Notes: generated by a model from the letters alone, not told the origin. A stretch of 64,000 bases of DNA from Arachnopeziza araneosa (GCA_003988855.1 QYAI01000084.1:119560-183559), one strand, 5' to 3'; shown: positions 46,142-59,096, counted from the stretch's first letter. Numbers and translations are program-made.

Positions 46142-48639
46142 TTAGCACCCCTCTCCTAACTCCACCAAAAGAGGGTAAGAGAATATACCTAGGCCGGTCA
46201 GTGGATCCCAGCCAGTCACGGCTTCAAAACCATCGGTGTTACAGCCTAGATTGTAGCCGCTAGCGACGCCGTTGAACATGTTAGGATTTGCATACATGGC
46301 GAGGTTTAGGAAACCAAGTGGACCTTTGCCGTAGTTGAGACGGACTTCGTTGATCTGCGAAAGCTGACGTTAGCTGAGCTTGAAAGTGTCAAGGCCAAAT
46401 TATAAGAAGCGAGAAGGCGATAAGTAGTAATAGAAAAGTATTTGGCAACAGCAGAAAGCGCTCACTCGGTTGATCATGGCAGCAAAAATAGGAGCGCTTG
46501 CCTAGTCCCATAAGTGGGAAAGAAGAGACTGTGGATGATTCCGGCGATTCACAAACCCTGTTCAATTAGATATCAGGCTTTCTTCGTAATAGTTGACAGG
46601 GTATCTTGAACGTACATTTACAGCAACATCTGGGTATCTTTTCAAAAGTCAGCAATTAAATATTGAGAAGAAGACAAAAAAGCACCAACCCTCGACCAGT
46701 TCTGTTGTAATTTCCGTTTTGGTTGCTACCCAGACCGTATGAGGTGAGCCAACTCGGGTTATGCTGCGAGAAATACGTTTGCAAGGCTGCTTGTTGGTAT
46801 GAAGGCGCCGAAAAGATATTGCTGAAACCTCCACCAGTCGCGAAGAAAAAGTCCTGATCGTTTGCTGCACTTTCGGGCTCGTACACAGTCGAGCCGGAGT
46901 TGATCTAAGTAGCACCAACATTGGTGATATATGGACAACTAGAAAATGTCAGTGTGAGTTCTGTTGAAATGAAGAGAGCAGACGTGTTAGGGAATCCGGG
47001 ATTGAATACAGTTCCATCATTTCCCAGACAACCATTTCCCAGACAACCATTTCCGTAAACAGAGGAAAACGAAGGCCCAGAAACTCCAGTATCTCCAGAG
47101 GCAAGCAGAACGGAAGTTCCTTGGAGACCAAGTTTGGCCACCTAAAAAATGTTAGAATTATGCTGTCAAAGAAACTAGAACTTAGCTATTCCGTGCATTG
47201 TCTGCGTAAGACTTTAGTCAGAAAGATATTTCAAAGAGAATAGAGCCTTTCCCTCGTAATAGAGGTTCGCTATCTCAAGAACAAAGCAAATTTTGTTTCT
47301 TCAAATAAATGGTAGCTTTCAGAATGACCAAACCTACCTCTGTTGGTAGTATGCAGGAACTTCTGCTTCTTGAATGCTATAAGAAATGGATATAACATTC
47401 GTAGGCTATTGTACGAGTATCAGTACAGGTGGCGCGATCGAGGTAACTGCCATTAAAAACTACATACCTTGTACACGCCACACTGGAGTGGTTTGTTATA
47501 GCCGTTCGGGTGGGTATCAGGATATTTGGGATCATAAATAGCTGAGAACCTAATTAGTCTCCCGTACCGAGATCGTTCAATTTTCAATATCAAAGTCTTA
47601 CGACTGTTTCCTGTCTCCCCATAAGCTGAACGGGTACAGTAGCTCTAGTGACCCTATTAGCGTTTAATTTAAGGATGTTCATTTAGGCTCCACATACTCC
47701 ATCAAGCGCGTCAAGAAAAGTATTGAAATATGCAGTGTAGTTGCCGATATTTTCGTAGTACGTGTCATCCACTTGATAGAGGGTGGTGGATTGCGGATAA
47801 ATCAGGGAAGTACCAAGTGTAAGGTCCAAGTCTGATTCTCCCCCGGCATTGTGTGCAATGGGATCACCGTTCCCTGTTATGACTGCGCCATCTATAGGCG
47901 CTGGGATAGGGTGGGTCCCATTAGGAACATTGGGTTGATATGCTGTAAACCAATCGTTTAGGTCTGATTGCAGATAATAGTCGCCTGACTCGTAAATTCC
48001 AAGAGTGTTACTTGATAAAGGGATGCCATGAGGATACGTTTTGGGACATGGTAACTGGTGATTATCAGCAGCATATTTGATTGTGCTAACGCTCAGCTTA
48101 CCTATCGCAAGCAAGAGTCTTGTGAGCCGTTTCTGAGTGCTCATAGACATGATAGGTAGTATGGAGGAGACTCTTAGCCTCCTCGACAGTAGCATCGAAA
48201 GCCAGCCAGCCTTTGTTATCAGAGTGAGTGATTCGATCAGCAATGATGCCATGGTCAATTAGCCATTCTCTCACAGAGTCAACATTCTCCTGCTTAGGGG
48301 CAAAGGCTTCAACGACTTCCTCCGAGGTCTAGTGCTTTCCATAATTTCTGGAATTGGGATTCGATCTTGTGAACGATTTAGTTCTGAGTTTCTGGGACTT
48401 CTTAAACAAGTAACTTATGTTATAAACACTTACATGTCCATTAGGAACTCGTCTATCTTCTCAAGATTTCGTTGCGCTAAGCCAACTCTTATGGGTAGAA
48501 CGGCCTTAGGAGCAAGCCTGCCTCGCTTTACCCAAGTCTTCATGGCCTGGGTTCTCTTTTCATGAACGACATGAGAACTAGGAACAGCAGCACCGTGTGC
48601 GAGCACCGCTAGAATGAAAACAGCAGAGACGTATTGCGA
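46142..48639 (-). pseudogene. Sedolisin (S53) tripeptidyl-peptidase-like protease, decayed
   Basis: The order follows fungal S53 proteases: hydrophobic signal (YVSAVFILAVLAHGAAVPSS), propeptide (NPNSRNYGKH, then SEEVVEAFAP), the catalytic Glu/Asp block GGESDLDLTLG, oxyanion region SSVYGNGCLGN and CPYITNVGAT, a glycine-rich GGGFSNIF, and the Ca-site end NTDGFEAVTGWDPLTGLG. Several small introns are needed. No ATG lies in frame near the signal peptide. TAG stops lie at 48331-48329 (after YGKH) and 46907-46905 (after NVGAT). One base is missing in the catalytic Ser codon of the GTS-ASAP motif at about 46503, shifting the frame. A 15-bp duplication gives GNGCLGNGCLGND. The gene cannot make an active secreted peptidase. 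Confidence 0.85.
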
Positions 48640-48696
48640 AGTATAAAGGAAGATGGGTGTACAAAATAGAAGAATGTTAGGAGGGGACTTCCCACC

Positions 48697-48702
48697 TATA
48701 TA
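48697..48702 (-). promoter_or_regulatory. TATA box of the sedolisin pseudogene
   Basis: tatata lies about 60 bp upstream of the signal-peptide coding region in a plausible promoter position. Between it and the signal sequence there is no ATG in the proper frame. Confidence 0.4.
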
Positions 48703-50157
48703 GGAGGATCGATGCCGACCTTTTGGTACCTGCGTCCTCTTGGATTTGGCTATGCAAGTCCCCAAACTTCCATATCAGCCAGGGAAGACTGACCGACCAA
48801 TCCACTTACTATCCAATATCATGAAGAAAGGACTGCCGGGATGTTCGAATGTCGGATCTTTTTTTTGGTCAGTTGGGGCTCACATTTGTTACCAGAGAGT
48901 CAGGAAAATGCTGGCGAATGAGATAACGTAATTGCCCATCAGATTCCAAAGATAGCTGCAACCTCTGATCGGGAAATTTTGATATGCGTGAAGAATCCCA
49001 GAAGCCGGGGTGGTAATGTTCCTTACAGAAGTGACATCAACAGGCATATCGGTAATCTATAAATCTAGCATCTTGACCCATCATCTGGCTGTAAGACGGC
49101 GTAAGCTGAGAGCCTGTGATTTAATCGGATTCCTCAATCAGGGAGACCTTGGAGAGTTTTAGGGGGATCTTCAACCCTGCGAGCATGAAAAGACATCTGG
49201 CAATGGCCACAGGCGTGTCACGTGACATTCCTTCAGCTGGTCAGCACGGTTCGGCTTCCCTTTTAGAGAGACGCATCGACTCAAAAACCAGGAATCAGTC
49301 CGGTACCGAATTATGAAAGTCTGAGGTACTTCGTATATGCTGTTATACTGAGTCCATCAATTCGATGATATTGCTGAGCACTGCTGCAGGATTGGAAGCA
49401 ATCTCCAATAGGAAACACGCCCATGCCAACAACAACCATGAGATGAACTTGAACGTTGACCCTTGACTGGTTATCAGGAACCGAATCAACCGGCTACGGT
49501 ATGGGGTTATGGTCATGCCTGGGCGCCTCGTTTTGACCTCTTTGATAGTGCTCACTTGAGATCTTTAACAGGATTTGACTACCAGACTTGGAAACATGAG
49601 GTAAAGTAAGATTGGTGGGTGCAAAAAGCAGCGACTTAAACAGCAGATACTGTAAGCAGCAAGCAAGTAAGTGTGGTTTTCCGTTGAACCCTAACATGAG
49701 GAAATACAAACATTGAAAGTAAGAAATAAAAGTTTTGAAAGTAAAGTAGATGTCGGAAGAAGAAAGGAAGAGGTTGGTGGCAGGAAAGCGTTTGGCTTGG
49801 ACTCCACTTTTAGCGCCGTACCGAAAGTCGCGTCGCCAAAGCGGAAAAGCGCGTCTCGACCTGAGCATCTCTAAACTAAACAACCCAATTTCTAACTGTA
49901 CATTCTCGAACTACGGACATATCTCGAACTTGATAACAAACTGGTTGAAAACGTTTTCCAAGAAATAGTCACCATCCCAACGTCATACATCCTGCAGTTA
50001 CCCGTCAATTGGGAAGTCTCAACACGCGTCTACTTTACCTACCCAGATCGGTCCCCACGATACTCTAGACGGTGACGGGACAATTTGGAACACAAACTCT
50101 CTACCGCAGCCCTGCAGGCTGTAGAATGAGTTGCGGCGCATCGAACACTCAGTAAAC
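48703..50157. other. Intergenic between sedolisin pseudogene and CDC45
   Basis: About 1.45 kb. Small frames on both strands (for example 49494-49883 and 49750-49968) overlap and show no domain. The last few hundred bases form the CDC45 promoter. No repeats or RNA genes were seen. Confidence 0.5.
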
Positions 50158-52848
50158 ATGTATCTTCCGCGATCTTTAATCTCGAAGTTATACCTCCACC
50201 TCCAACGAACACACCACCCACTGTCTCCGCCAGTTTTGATACTATGTGGTTTGGATCCAGATGCTATGAATGGCTGCAAAGTCTTGACGCAGCTCCTCAA
50301 ACGCGACTATATACCACATAAAATCCAGCCGATTGCGGGCTATGGCGATTTGGAAAAGGCAGGACACAATGTTGTCCGACCAATGATGCAGAGCGAAGGG
50401 GGGACCGGAGGCGTTGTCGTATGTCTTGGAGTTGGAGGGCTTGTTGATCTTGGGGCTCTGCTCGGAATTGAGGCAGAAGGAGACGAGACAAGTTATGGTG
50501 GAGTTGAGGTATGGGTCATTGACGCGCGCCGGCCGTGGAATCTTGGAAATGTCTTTGGGGGGTTTCCTGCGCTACCACAAATCGAAGTGGATGGTGAAAT
50601 AATCAGCCAAAAACACACTGGGTTGGATGGGGGGAAAATTCTTGGTAGCTATAAACCAGGAAGGGGTGGTATCATTGTGTTCGATGATGGAGATATTGAG
50701 GAAGAGTTGAGCGTTGAACGAGACGCATACTTGACACTTGCGGATATGCCCGAGATTGAAGATAATGGCGATGACAGTGATGGAGGCGATACCGAGAGCG
50801 AAGGAGATGATGGAGCCGAAGAGCCAAAGGTTGGACAGAAACGGAAGTCGTGGTCTGAAAGAGACGAGGAAGATGATAGTGAGGATAAGAATGAGCGGCC
50901 TCGCCAAAGACGGAGGAGCAATTCGGTATGTCGACAGTTATTAATTCTTGACCTTCCAACTAATATGCTACTACAGTCCACTTCAATACCTAGTTCTCCA
51001 ACCCGCCCAAAACAACGCGGTCTGCTTTCTCTCGATGGACCTCCTTCATTCTCCTCTAGTGTCTCCCGTTCTGTTTCTCCAAGTTCCGCTCAACCCCCAA
51101 AACAACCATCAGCCCGAACACTTCGGCGGCGATTGCTGAAGCTGAAGCGGAAAAATGAAGCAATTCTACACAAATACTACGACCTTGGAGCGTCATACTC
51201 CGAACCTATATCATCAATGATGTACTCTTTAGCTTCGGAATTGGGTCGAGAGGATAATGACTTATTATGGCATTCCATTGTAGGAGTCACATCACAAGAT
51301 TTGTACGGCCGATCATCAGTGGGTGTTGCTATCACCACACAGAAACTATCATCATCTCCGGAAGGTTGGCTTGGGACCCGAGGTTCTCGAATTCGGCAGC
51401 TATTACGAGACGAAGTTAGACGTCTAAATCCTCCAGAACTGACAGACTCAAGCTATACCCAGAACCGAAATTCACTGCCCGAAAACAGTGGGATTATTCC
51501 AACCACTGCTCGAGGACCTAATGATACCAGCATTCGACTCTCACCTGAGCCGAAATTTCTTTTGATCCGCCATTGGAGTTTATACGACAGCATGTTACAT
51601 TCTCCATACATGTCTGCTCGATTGCACATTTGGTCGGACAATGGACGGAAGAGGTTACACAAGTTCCTTGCTAAAATGGGTATAAGCTTAATCCAGTGCA
51701 AGCAAAGCTACACTCATATGGATATGGAACTCAAGAGAGGCCTTCGCTCAAAGCTATTGAAATATTCTGAATTGTACGGATTGGACGACTTGGTTCCAGC
51801 GGCCGACACGGATGGGAGAGATAGGGGTGGGACTAAAGAAGGTTGGGGATTTGTTCGGAGCTGGGGATGGCGAGCAACTTTAAGTGCACAAGATGTTGGC
51901 GTTGTCGTTGGTGCTATACTTGAAGTAGGCAAGAATGCCGTGACTAGTTCTGGGAACGGCTCATCTGATCGTGGTCGAGATATCAAAGAGACATCAGATG
52001 AGGATGGTACCTTGGAAGGTGAGGAGTGGGTTGGCCGATTCTGGGATGCCTACGATGCACTTGATAGGTGAGAGATGCACATTTTTTGCTCCACAGCAAA
52101 GCTAACTTCAGACAGAATTGAAGAATTGAAAGCTGCTCTTCCGATAGCTCAACATCTCCATCGAGCAATCCTACGTACTGGAGCAGCTATTATCGAGAAG
52201 CGCCAGATTAAACATCTCCGAGCTTTTCGAATGTGCGTTGTAAAGGATGGTCCTGATGTCCAATTATTCACACATCCTGGTGCTCTGACCAAACTTGCTC
52301 TCTGGATTGGCGAAGCAGCGGCAGAACAGGAGAAAGAAACTAAAGGCAAACTAGGCCATGGCGGACGCGGAACTCCTCTTGTTGTTGCAGGCTTCAATGA
52401 GAAGCGAGGTGTTTATATTGTGGTTGGTACTGGGGGGGGAGGAGGCGGCGGGGCTGGATTTGGAGACCGGCAAGCCGCAAAAGAGAAAAAAGTGAAGCGT
52501 GAAGCTAAAGAAAAAGCCCAGGAGCTCAAGAAAAAAATCAAGGAAAAGATCAGGGAAGAGAAGCGAGAAGCAAGACGCCTGGCCCTTGGAGACGATGAAG
52601 ATGATGAAGATGAGACCGAATCAGAAGCATCGGACTTTTCGGAAGACGAATCGGAAGATGAGCTAGTCGATGAAGAGCTCGCCAAAGGCTTCGGGAGAAA
52701 TAAATTCGGCAATGCGTTCCAAGAAGTGGTTGAAGAAACCAATGCCCGAGTTCGCATCGATAGTTTTGAACATTGTGTGGTGGAAGTGAAGAAGGAAGAC
52801 CTGACAGGTTTCTTGGAGAGCCTAAGCGTGAAAGCCGTGGTTGGATAA
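50158..52848 (+). CDS. CDC45: Cdc45, replication initiation and CMG helicase subunit
   Basis: Three exons (50158-50925, 50977-52067 and 52116-52848) sum to 2592 nt, giving 863 residues. The start MYLPRSLISKLYLHLQ is the conserved Cdc45 opening, so the ATG at 50158 is chosen over upstream in-frame sequence. Family blocks include SPPVLILCGLDPDAMNGCKV, HKIQPIAGYGDLEKAG, VWVIDARRPWNLGNVF and IVFDDGDIEEEL. Next come a long acidic linker (about residues 210-250), LLKLKRKNEAILHKYYDLG, and EPKFLLIRHWSLYDSMLHS with LHKFLAKMGISLIQCKQ. Cdc45 joins Mcm2-7 and GINS to form the replicative helicase in the nucleus and is essential. A Gly-rich loop and a Lys/Glu-rich coiled stretch with an acidic tail lie in the last 150 residues, a fungal-type insertion. 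The family identity is clear. Confidence 0.95.
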
Positions 52849-54288
52849 GCGAATAGAAAGAAAAAGGGATGTAGATATGTGCTCATGACCTTGTTTTGCT
52901 TGGATGGGAATCATTGTGTTTGCTTGGATCTGCTGGGTTTTGCATCAATGGCGTTGCATGATGACGTGGGAGATGGATTTGCATGGCGATTGTTGGAGTT
53001 GGTGCTGCTACTTCTGACTGTCTATAATTCATAAATCCATACAATGGAAACAGCATTCTTGTATTTGAGATGTTCATTGTGTTAAAGACAACTATTTTCG
53101 CTTAAACTTTAAGATTTCCCCAACCAGCTCAACAGCCCTTACAGACAGATGTCTCTTCAATGACACTTGTTCATTGAAGCAGCACAAGCATAATAGAAAT
53201 TTCTATCGGGAATGACAAAAGATAAAAATTGAAAAAAGATGCCTCCTCGTTCACAATTGCATCGATATAAACCAGCGGACTTCACCGCAAGATTAGCTGT
53301 ATCCTCTGTACTTTCTCTGCATACAAAGACGTTTTGTCGTTCCACAGCGGCGGTCTGGAATGGTCAGTCTCCACCCACCAGTATTCGAAGGCATCAAGGC
53401 ATTCTAGCTAGGGAGGTGCCGAGGGTTTTGACCGAGGTGGCGAGGCCGCTGCAGCTACTTTAACTCCGCATGCTTGGGACTCGTATGCTTATTCTTCGGT
53501 CTTGACAACATGGCGTAGATCTGGTGCATATTCTCTACTCAGGACAGGGCTTCAATACTCGGTGGCGTTTACGATTTGGATCCGCGTGAATCAGTGCTAG
53601 CTTTGCTGGCCATAATTCTAGGTTGAGACAAGTACACAAGTCGCCGCCAGATGATATTCTCGCTTAACCCCAAATCTGAAGACTCGGATATCCCACTCTT
53701 ACTCCCTTTGTCTTCACATTTAACTTTCGACTCGAACCGCTGGAAGATCATGCCATCCCCTCAAAAGTCTCCTCATGTGACTTCCAGAAGCGGTTACCAT
53801 CAGACTCTTCAATACCCAGCTCGCAGAACCTCATAACCCTCCTCTGTATTCCCGTTTCGCCATATCAGCCCATTCTTGTCCCAAACATGACTTTTCGGGG
53901 CTTCGAACAAACTCCGTCCAACGATGTTCAAGAAGCTCGCCAGTCGCGCTCTCCAATTGGTCAGCGGGCGATGGCGAAATAATCCGCGTACATGAGGAAT
54001 TCCATCTCCGTTACTTGGAGAGTTGGTTGTATTTATCAGCCTTAGATAAACCATCATGTCAGGACCATCCAATAAATAGTCGATCGTATTCCCGAGAGGT
54101 CACAGTCGAGTGCACAAACAGTAAGCCTGAGTAAGCCTCGAGTTGGGAGGTCACGTCTTGCAAGGATCCGATCTTGCTGTATTACATACGCATCTCTACT
54201 ACCTGTCTCCATTATGTTGGACGTTAGCAACATTATTCAAATCATAATAGCCTTTTTCTCCTCCAAGAGTTCATTAAAATCACAGATA
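52849..54288. other. Intergenic between CDC45 and the flavin monooxygenase
   Basis: About 1.4 kb. Short frames at 53239-53463 and 53809-54072 have no recognised domain. The MLDV codons at 54214 could extend the monooxygenase by 25 residues but are not needed. Nothing else was seen. Confidence 0.5.
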
Positions 54289-55964
54289 ATGGCACCTCAA
54301 GCAAAACGAGTAGCCGTCATCGGCGCTGGTGTGAGTGGATTGACATCTGCTCGGCATCTCAGGAAGGCTGGTATTGAAGTAGTGGTTTATGAACGTTCAA
54401 ACAAAACTGGTGGTAATTGGTAAGAAATACCCTCTCTGTTGCAAAACGTTGAAGCTGAAATACCAAGGGTGTACGATGATCGTCGACCAATCGAGCCAGC
54501 ATATCCTGCTATCACACCTTCCATTTCCGATTTCGTTCCTGAGGATCCGTCACTATCAAATGGAGAGCAAAAGGTAAGCGAGGAGGGCTTTGAGGAAGAA
54601 CTGCTCAAGTTTGCTCCAACAAGGTGGGTTGTGGTTTTGAAACTACACTCCTTGATCTAATTCGGTTCAGTCCTGCCTATTCAGGCCTCACCAATAACGT
54701 TTCAACAAAACTTCAAGAATTAAAGGATTTTCCGTGGCCAGAGGGCACACCTGACTACGTCAATGTGCGCCAAAAAGAAGAATATTTACGATCCTACGCT
54801 GAGCATTTTGATATTAATTCTTTGATCCGATTTAACACTCGGGTTGAGAAGCTTCAAAAAGTTGGACAGAAATGGCAAGTTACTTCCACAAGTCTCGTCA
54901 TAGACGGACCTGAGAGAGGAAAGAAAACGCAAAGTGTTGAAGTAAGCGGTTTACCATAGACCCAAAAATCGTGTATTGACGATAGGTAGGAGTTTGACGA
55001 TGTAATTGTTGCATCAGGGCATTACCATGCATCGAAAATCCCCGATATCCCAGGTCTAAAGGAATGGAAAGCTGCTTGGCCGAACCGAGTTTCACACTCT
55101 AAATCGTATCGACACCCTGATGAGTTCCGCAATCAAACCATCTTAATCATCGGAGCAGGTACCTCCTCGACAGATATCGCTAGGGAAGCTTTCCGCTTCA
55201 CCAAAAAAGTCTATCAATCTTCCAGAGGCGGCGCTTTCGACCACCCAGAATCGCTCCTTCCTCCAGGAATCTCCCGTGTCTCAGGAATTGCTTCATTCTC
55301 TCCTCCCAAACCCGGGCAAAAAACGCCTGGTACAGTGACTCTAACCGATGGCACTGTTCTCAAAGACGTCGACCGCGTAGTCGTCGCCACGGGCTATCAC
55401 TTCACCCTCCCATTCCTCCTAGACCACCATTCCGATACTACTGCCCCAGAGGACGCAAACGACACCATTCTCGTTACTGACGGAACCATGCTTCACAACC
55501 TGCACCTCGACATCTTCTACATCCCGGACCCAACCCTGATCTTTGTCGGTGTGCCATTTTACACTGCAACCTACACATTCTTCGAATTCCAATCCATCGC
55601 CGTATCCTACGTCCTTTCTGGCAAAGCTTTCATCCCCTCGGAACCCGAGATGCGCAGATTATACCAGGAACGAGTGGCATCAAAAGGTTACGGGAGACAT
55701 TTCCACAGCCTGAGAGAGAAGGAGACGGAGTACGTGACGGCGCTGGTGGGTTGGCTGAACAAGGATGCGGAGAAGACTGGCGCAGAGAAAGTGGTGGGTC
55801 ATACGGATGAGTGGATTCTGGAAAAGAGCTTGTTCTTTGTGAAGATTAAAGGGTTCTTTGAGGAGAAGGATGCTGCTGTGAGGAGGGCATTGGAGTTGGA
55901 AGAGCAGGAGAATCAGAAGAATGGATTGGTCAATGCTACAGCAGTAGAGATCAGTGCGAATTAG
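54289..55964 (+). CDS. Flavin-containing monooxygenase (FMO/dimethylaniline-type)
   Basis: Four exons (54289-54419, 54468-54623, 54671-54941 and 54990-55964) sum to 1533 nt, giving 510 residues. The FAD-binding motif is VAVIGAGVSGLTSARHL (GxGxxG) near the start, followed by ERSNKTGGNW across the first intron. The FMO-type segment VIVASGHYHASKIPDIPG comes next. A second dinucleotide site is ILIIGAGTSSTDIARE for NADPH, and VVVATGYHF marks the later half. Such enzymes oxygenate soft nucleophiles (N or S) or act as Baeyer-Villiger-like catalysts in the cytosol. The true substrate is unknown. The next gene, an EthD-domain protein, follows after about 260 bp in the same direction and might be functionally linked. 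An alternative start at 54214 would add an N-terminal hydrophobic stretch. Confidence 0.9.
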
Positions 55965-56220
55965 GAAATGGTTTCGTGAAGTTGAGAGGGAGTCGTTGCA
56001 AAGACGCAAGATGGGTGCTTGTGATTGGTTGCCCGCAATCTGCAATGCATGAGCTGTCAGCTTGAGATTCTGTACTGTGTCCTTAACTTCACTGCACATA
56101 CATAAATATAAACTGGTACAAGCATCCCAGATTCCATCTCTACCATACATCCCTATTTCGTCTCAACTTTAATTTGATCTTAAATCTTATTCCCGTCCCC
56201 TATCACCTACCCACCCCGCA

Positions 56221-56902
56221 ATGCCAATAAACCAAGCCCTCTTATCCCGCAACCCATCTCTCACCCCAGAAGCCTTCTCCACCTCCTGGTATAAAGACCA
56301 TGCCGCTCTCGTCGTGCCGTATTTCCTCTCCCACGGAGTCACGTACTATGCCCAAGTTCGTCTTCCCGATTCCCCCACCCTCCTCTCTCATCCAACCACA
56401 CCCAGCACTCTCCCTACTCAATTGTGTTTCTCGATATAATCCAACTAACTGGTAAAAAGGTCCATGGTCCACTCACAACTTCTGATCTAGAGATCTCGCC
56501 CAAACTAGCAAACGGCGGATACGACGGCGCGGCGGAGATGAAGAGCGAAGAAGTGATACGGATCTTTGCATCGGGGATTCCGGAGCCACAGGTTGGTCAC
56601 CTATTTCGTCTCGTTCAAATTCATTTCATCTATCTATTCTGTTTCACTTCAGTATACTCATGCGTTCATGACAGTGGAAGAAGGATTACTACCAGGAAGT
56701 CATCTTGAGAGACGAGGAGAGGTTACTCAAGAGTCGAGCGATGGAACATCTTTTGCAGGTCCCACCAAATACGGTAAGTGGCGAGAGGAGGATAGTTATT
56801 GGGGAGGGGCGATGTGGGATTCAGATTCCCGAGGAGGTGTGGAGGGTTTGGAGGGAGTATGAGGCCCGTGGGAAGGGAGAAGGGAAGGGAGTGGAGGATT
56901 GA
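56221..56902 (+). CDS. EthD-domain protein
   Basis: Three exons (56221-56355, 56460-56591 and 56675-56902) sum to 495 nt, giving 164 residues. The N-terminal part (NPSLTPEAFSTSWYKDHAAL, YFLSHGVTYYAQVHGPL) has the EthD fold hallmark of a His-containing helix-strand pair. GYDGAAEMKSEEVIRIF and YYQEVILRDEERLL follow. EthD proteins are small dimeric alpha/beta-barrel enzymes, many in fungal polyketide or aromatic pathways, where they catalyse decarboxylation, oxidation or cyclisation. The role here is unassigned. It is convergent to the next gene with 84 bp between stop codons, and the upstream neighbour on the same strand is the flavin monooxygenase. Confidence 0.85.
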
Positions 56903-56986
56903 GAAATAGGTCTTGTAATCTGACTATCTCTACGAACTCTAAATCTTTATTATACTCAAACTAAAACCAAAACCACTCCTATCTTA

Positions 56987-58039
56987 TCATTCCTGGAATT
57001 TGATATGAATCTTCATCCTCTTTGGTTCAAAGACCTTCCTCCCATTCCCCTCTCCCCTTATATCCCAAACCCAAGGAACCTCTGTTTCTCCCCAATTTGC
57101 TAGAACACCCTCCCAGCCCAAAACGCTGTCCAATTCCTCTTTGGCCCTATAATAAGCTCGTATGGAATCACCATTCCGTCGATAAATCCTTGCTTTAATG
57201 CTTTGTAGGTTGCGGAACCAGGGGATAAAAGCGTCGATTACTTTACTGAATCCGAAATCGGAGGAGATATTCAGGGTCAATGAGGAGATGTTACGAGCTC
57301 GCATGATTGAGAAGTCGAGTCGGCGGGAGAGGGTGGTTGTTGCTCTTAGTGTCAACACACTACTACAAAGATAGTAGAGGAAGGAAACTCACGAGATAAC
57401 AAGAGTCGCTTTCTTCACATAGTCCATGTGGATTCGATCCAGTTCATCTAGTATATGGTCATCTACCTTCTGCTCCGGCATGTAATGAAAATCCGATTCT
57501 TGGCACCAGATCCGTTTCGCCATATCGTACAGATCCGGATCTCCATATTGCTGAAATGGGTCGAGTAAATTTTGCTTTCGGCATAAGCGGTTGGAGAAAC
57601 AGTACACGCGGATCATCTCGCGGATTTCGACAGGGAGAGTAGTGAAGTTGAAAATAGGTTTAAAGTTTTTGGCTCCTTTGAAAGGTGGGAGTTTTCCGAT
57701 GACGGACGATTTGACCGGCGGCCATGCTGCTTCTTCTCGTTTGAGGAGTAGGAATTGAGTGTGTTGCTCTTTGACGAGTTTAGCATGTGTTATGGCTCGG
57801 GCTCTTTGGGTCATGCTGTTGGGTTGGCGTGGGATGGACATGTTGCCTTCGCTCTTTCCTGGCTCAGAATCTGCCTTGAGCTGTCCAGATATCTCTGCAT
57901 CGTCCGGTTGCAGCATCGTCTTGACGTCGTGATAAAAAAACTCTGCTATTCGAAGGCCAAATGCTTGGGAGGCCTTTGAATTGATGGGTTCTGCAGGTCG
58001 AACGTACTCTTTGGGAACTCTGGACTTACGTTTACCCAT
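56987..58039 (-). CDS. 2EXR/F-box-like hypothetical protein
   Basis: Two exons (58039-57393 and 57359-56987) sum to 1020 nt, giving 339 residues. The start MGKRKSRVPKEY opens a basic, low-complexity N-terminal third. At about residue 135 comes FNFTTLPVEIREMIRVYCF, the 2EXR-type (F-box-like) helix pair widespread in fungal proteins of unknown role. The second half includes ARNISSLTLNISSDFGFSKV and the Trp-rich VPWVWDIRGEG, usual in this family. It may act as an adaptor in ubiquitin ligases, but that is family guesswork. The frame is preserved across the 33-bp intron, which is short for this genome, so the exact donor or acceptor may differ slightly. Confidence 0.72.
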
Positions 58040-59096
58040 TGTTGCGTGTAGCTTGGGTAATGACAAAAGCTGACGGGGTTAATACTTGTTCTTTATTCTA
58101 GACCTAGACTTACGATATCTTTCTCAAGTCCGAAATGCCGATACTTTGTCTGCGGGACAGCTCAGCCGCCGGAAGACGTAGCTAATTTTCACGATACAAT
58201 CTAATAGCTTTTTTAGCTTGGAGCTAACTGTTGGTTGCGTTCGTTGGAGAGCTACTCTAGCAGAAAATTTCAGAAAATTTCGACTATTCACTCTAGAGAT
58301 AATCGGTATCCAAGTTTTAATTGGCTCGTAACTAAGCAAGCTATCCTCAAATCGCCTAGAATAGTGGTACTTGAAGATTCTCGGATTCCTTTATAACAAA
58401 ATCTTCGTAAGAATAACAATGCAATATGTGGTAGTAAGGGAATGATGAGCTTTGACTTGCCTTTACTACGTTTCTGTCTAGTTCTTTAGAAGTGCGAATT
58501 TCTACCTCACCTTCGTCAATGCGGCTCATCATGGAGTGGAAGGAGGCGGCAAAGGCACGGTTCAACGGTTCAATGACGTGCATCCCGATCGGGTAGTGAA
58601 ACCGGCACGGCTTTGAGATTGAACAGACCTTTCCGGGTTATTGAGCCGTTGGCAGGTCGAATACACTGCTCTTCACACAGGCAATATCACAAGCGTTTCA
58701 CTTGACCATTAGCTTCATCGAAGATTCATTATCTCTACGCTCTTACAAATAAAGCAGAGAACGCACGCAAGCCATGCAAATAAAAGGCCTTTAGTCAGCG
58801 CTCGTCCTGTTAGAGAGCGCAAAACTAGCGCTAAGAAACCATAGGTATTGTGTTTCGAGAAAGAAAGCTAAGCACAACAAAAAGAAAAGGCTCCTCAAAT
58901 CATAATACAGCAGTGTTTGTGATATCATGCAAGGGCACCCCACGATCATAAGCTGGTGGCCCGAGTCCTTCTAAAAGCATCACATCATTCTTAGTACCAA
59001 TCTGTCCATCGCATCATTCCTCGTAGTTCCCGGCTCAGCCGACCAACAACCACTCATTCATATCTGGGAGGAGTTCGGGTCGAAATTTGATTTGGA
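58040..59096. other. Intergenic, no gene recognised
   Basis: About 1 kb. It contains a small direct repeat (cagaaaatttcagaaaatttc near 58260) and AT-rich parts. Two small minus-strand frames have no domain. Confidence 0.5.
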
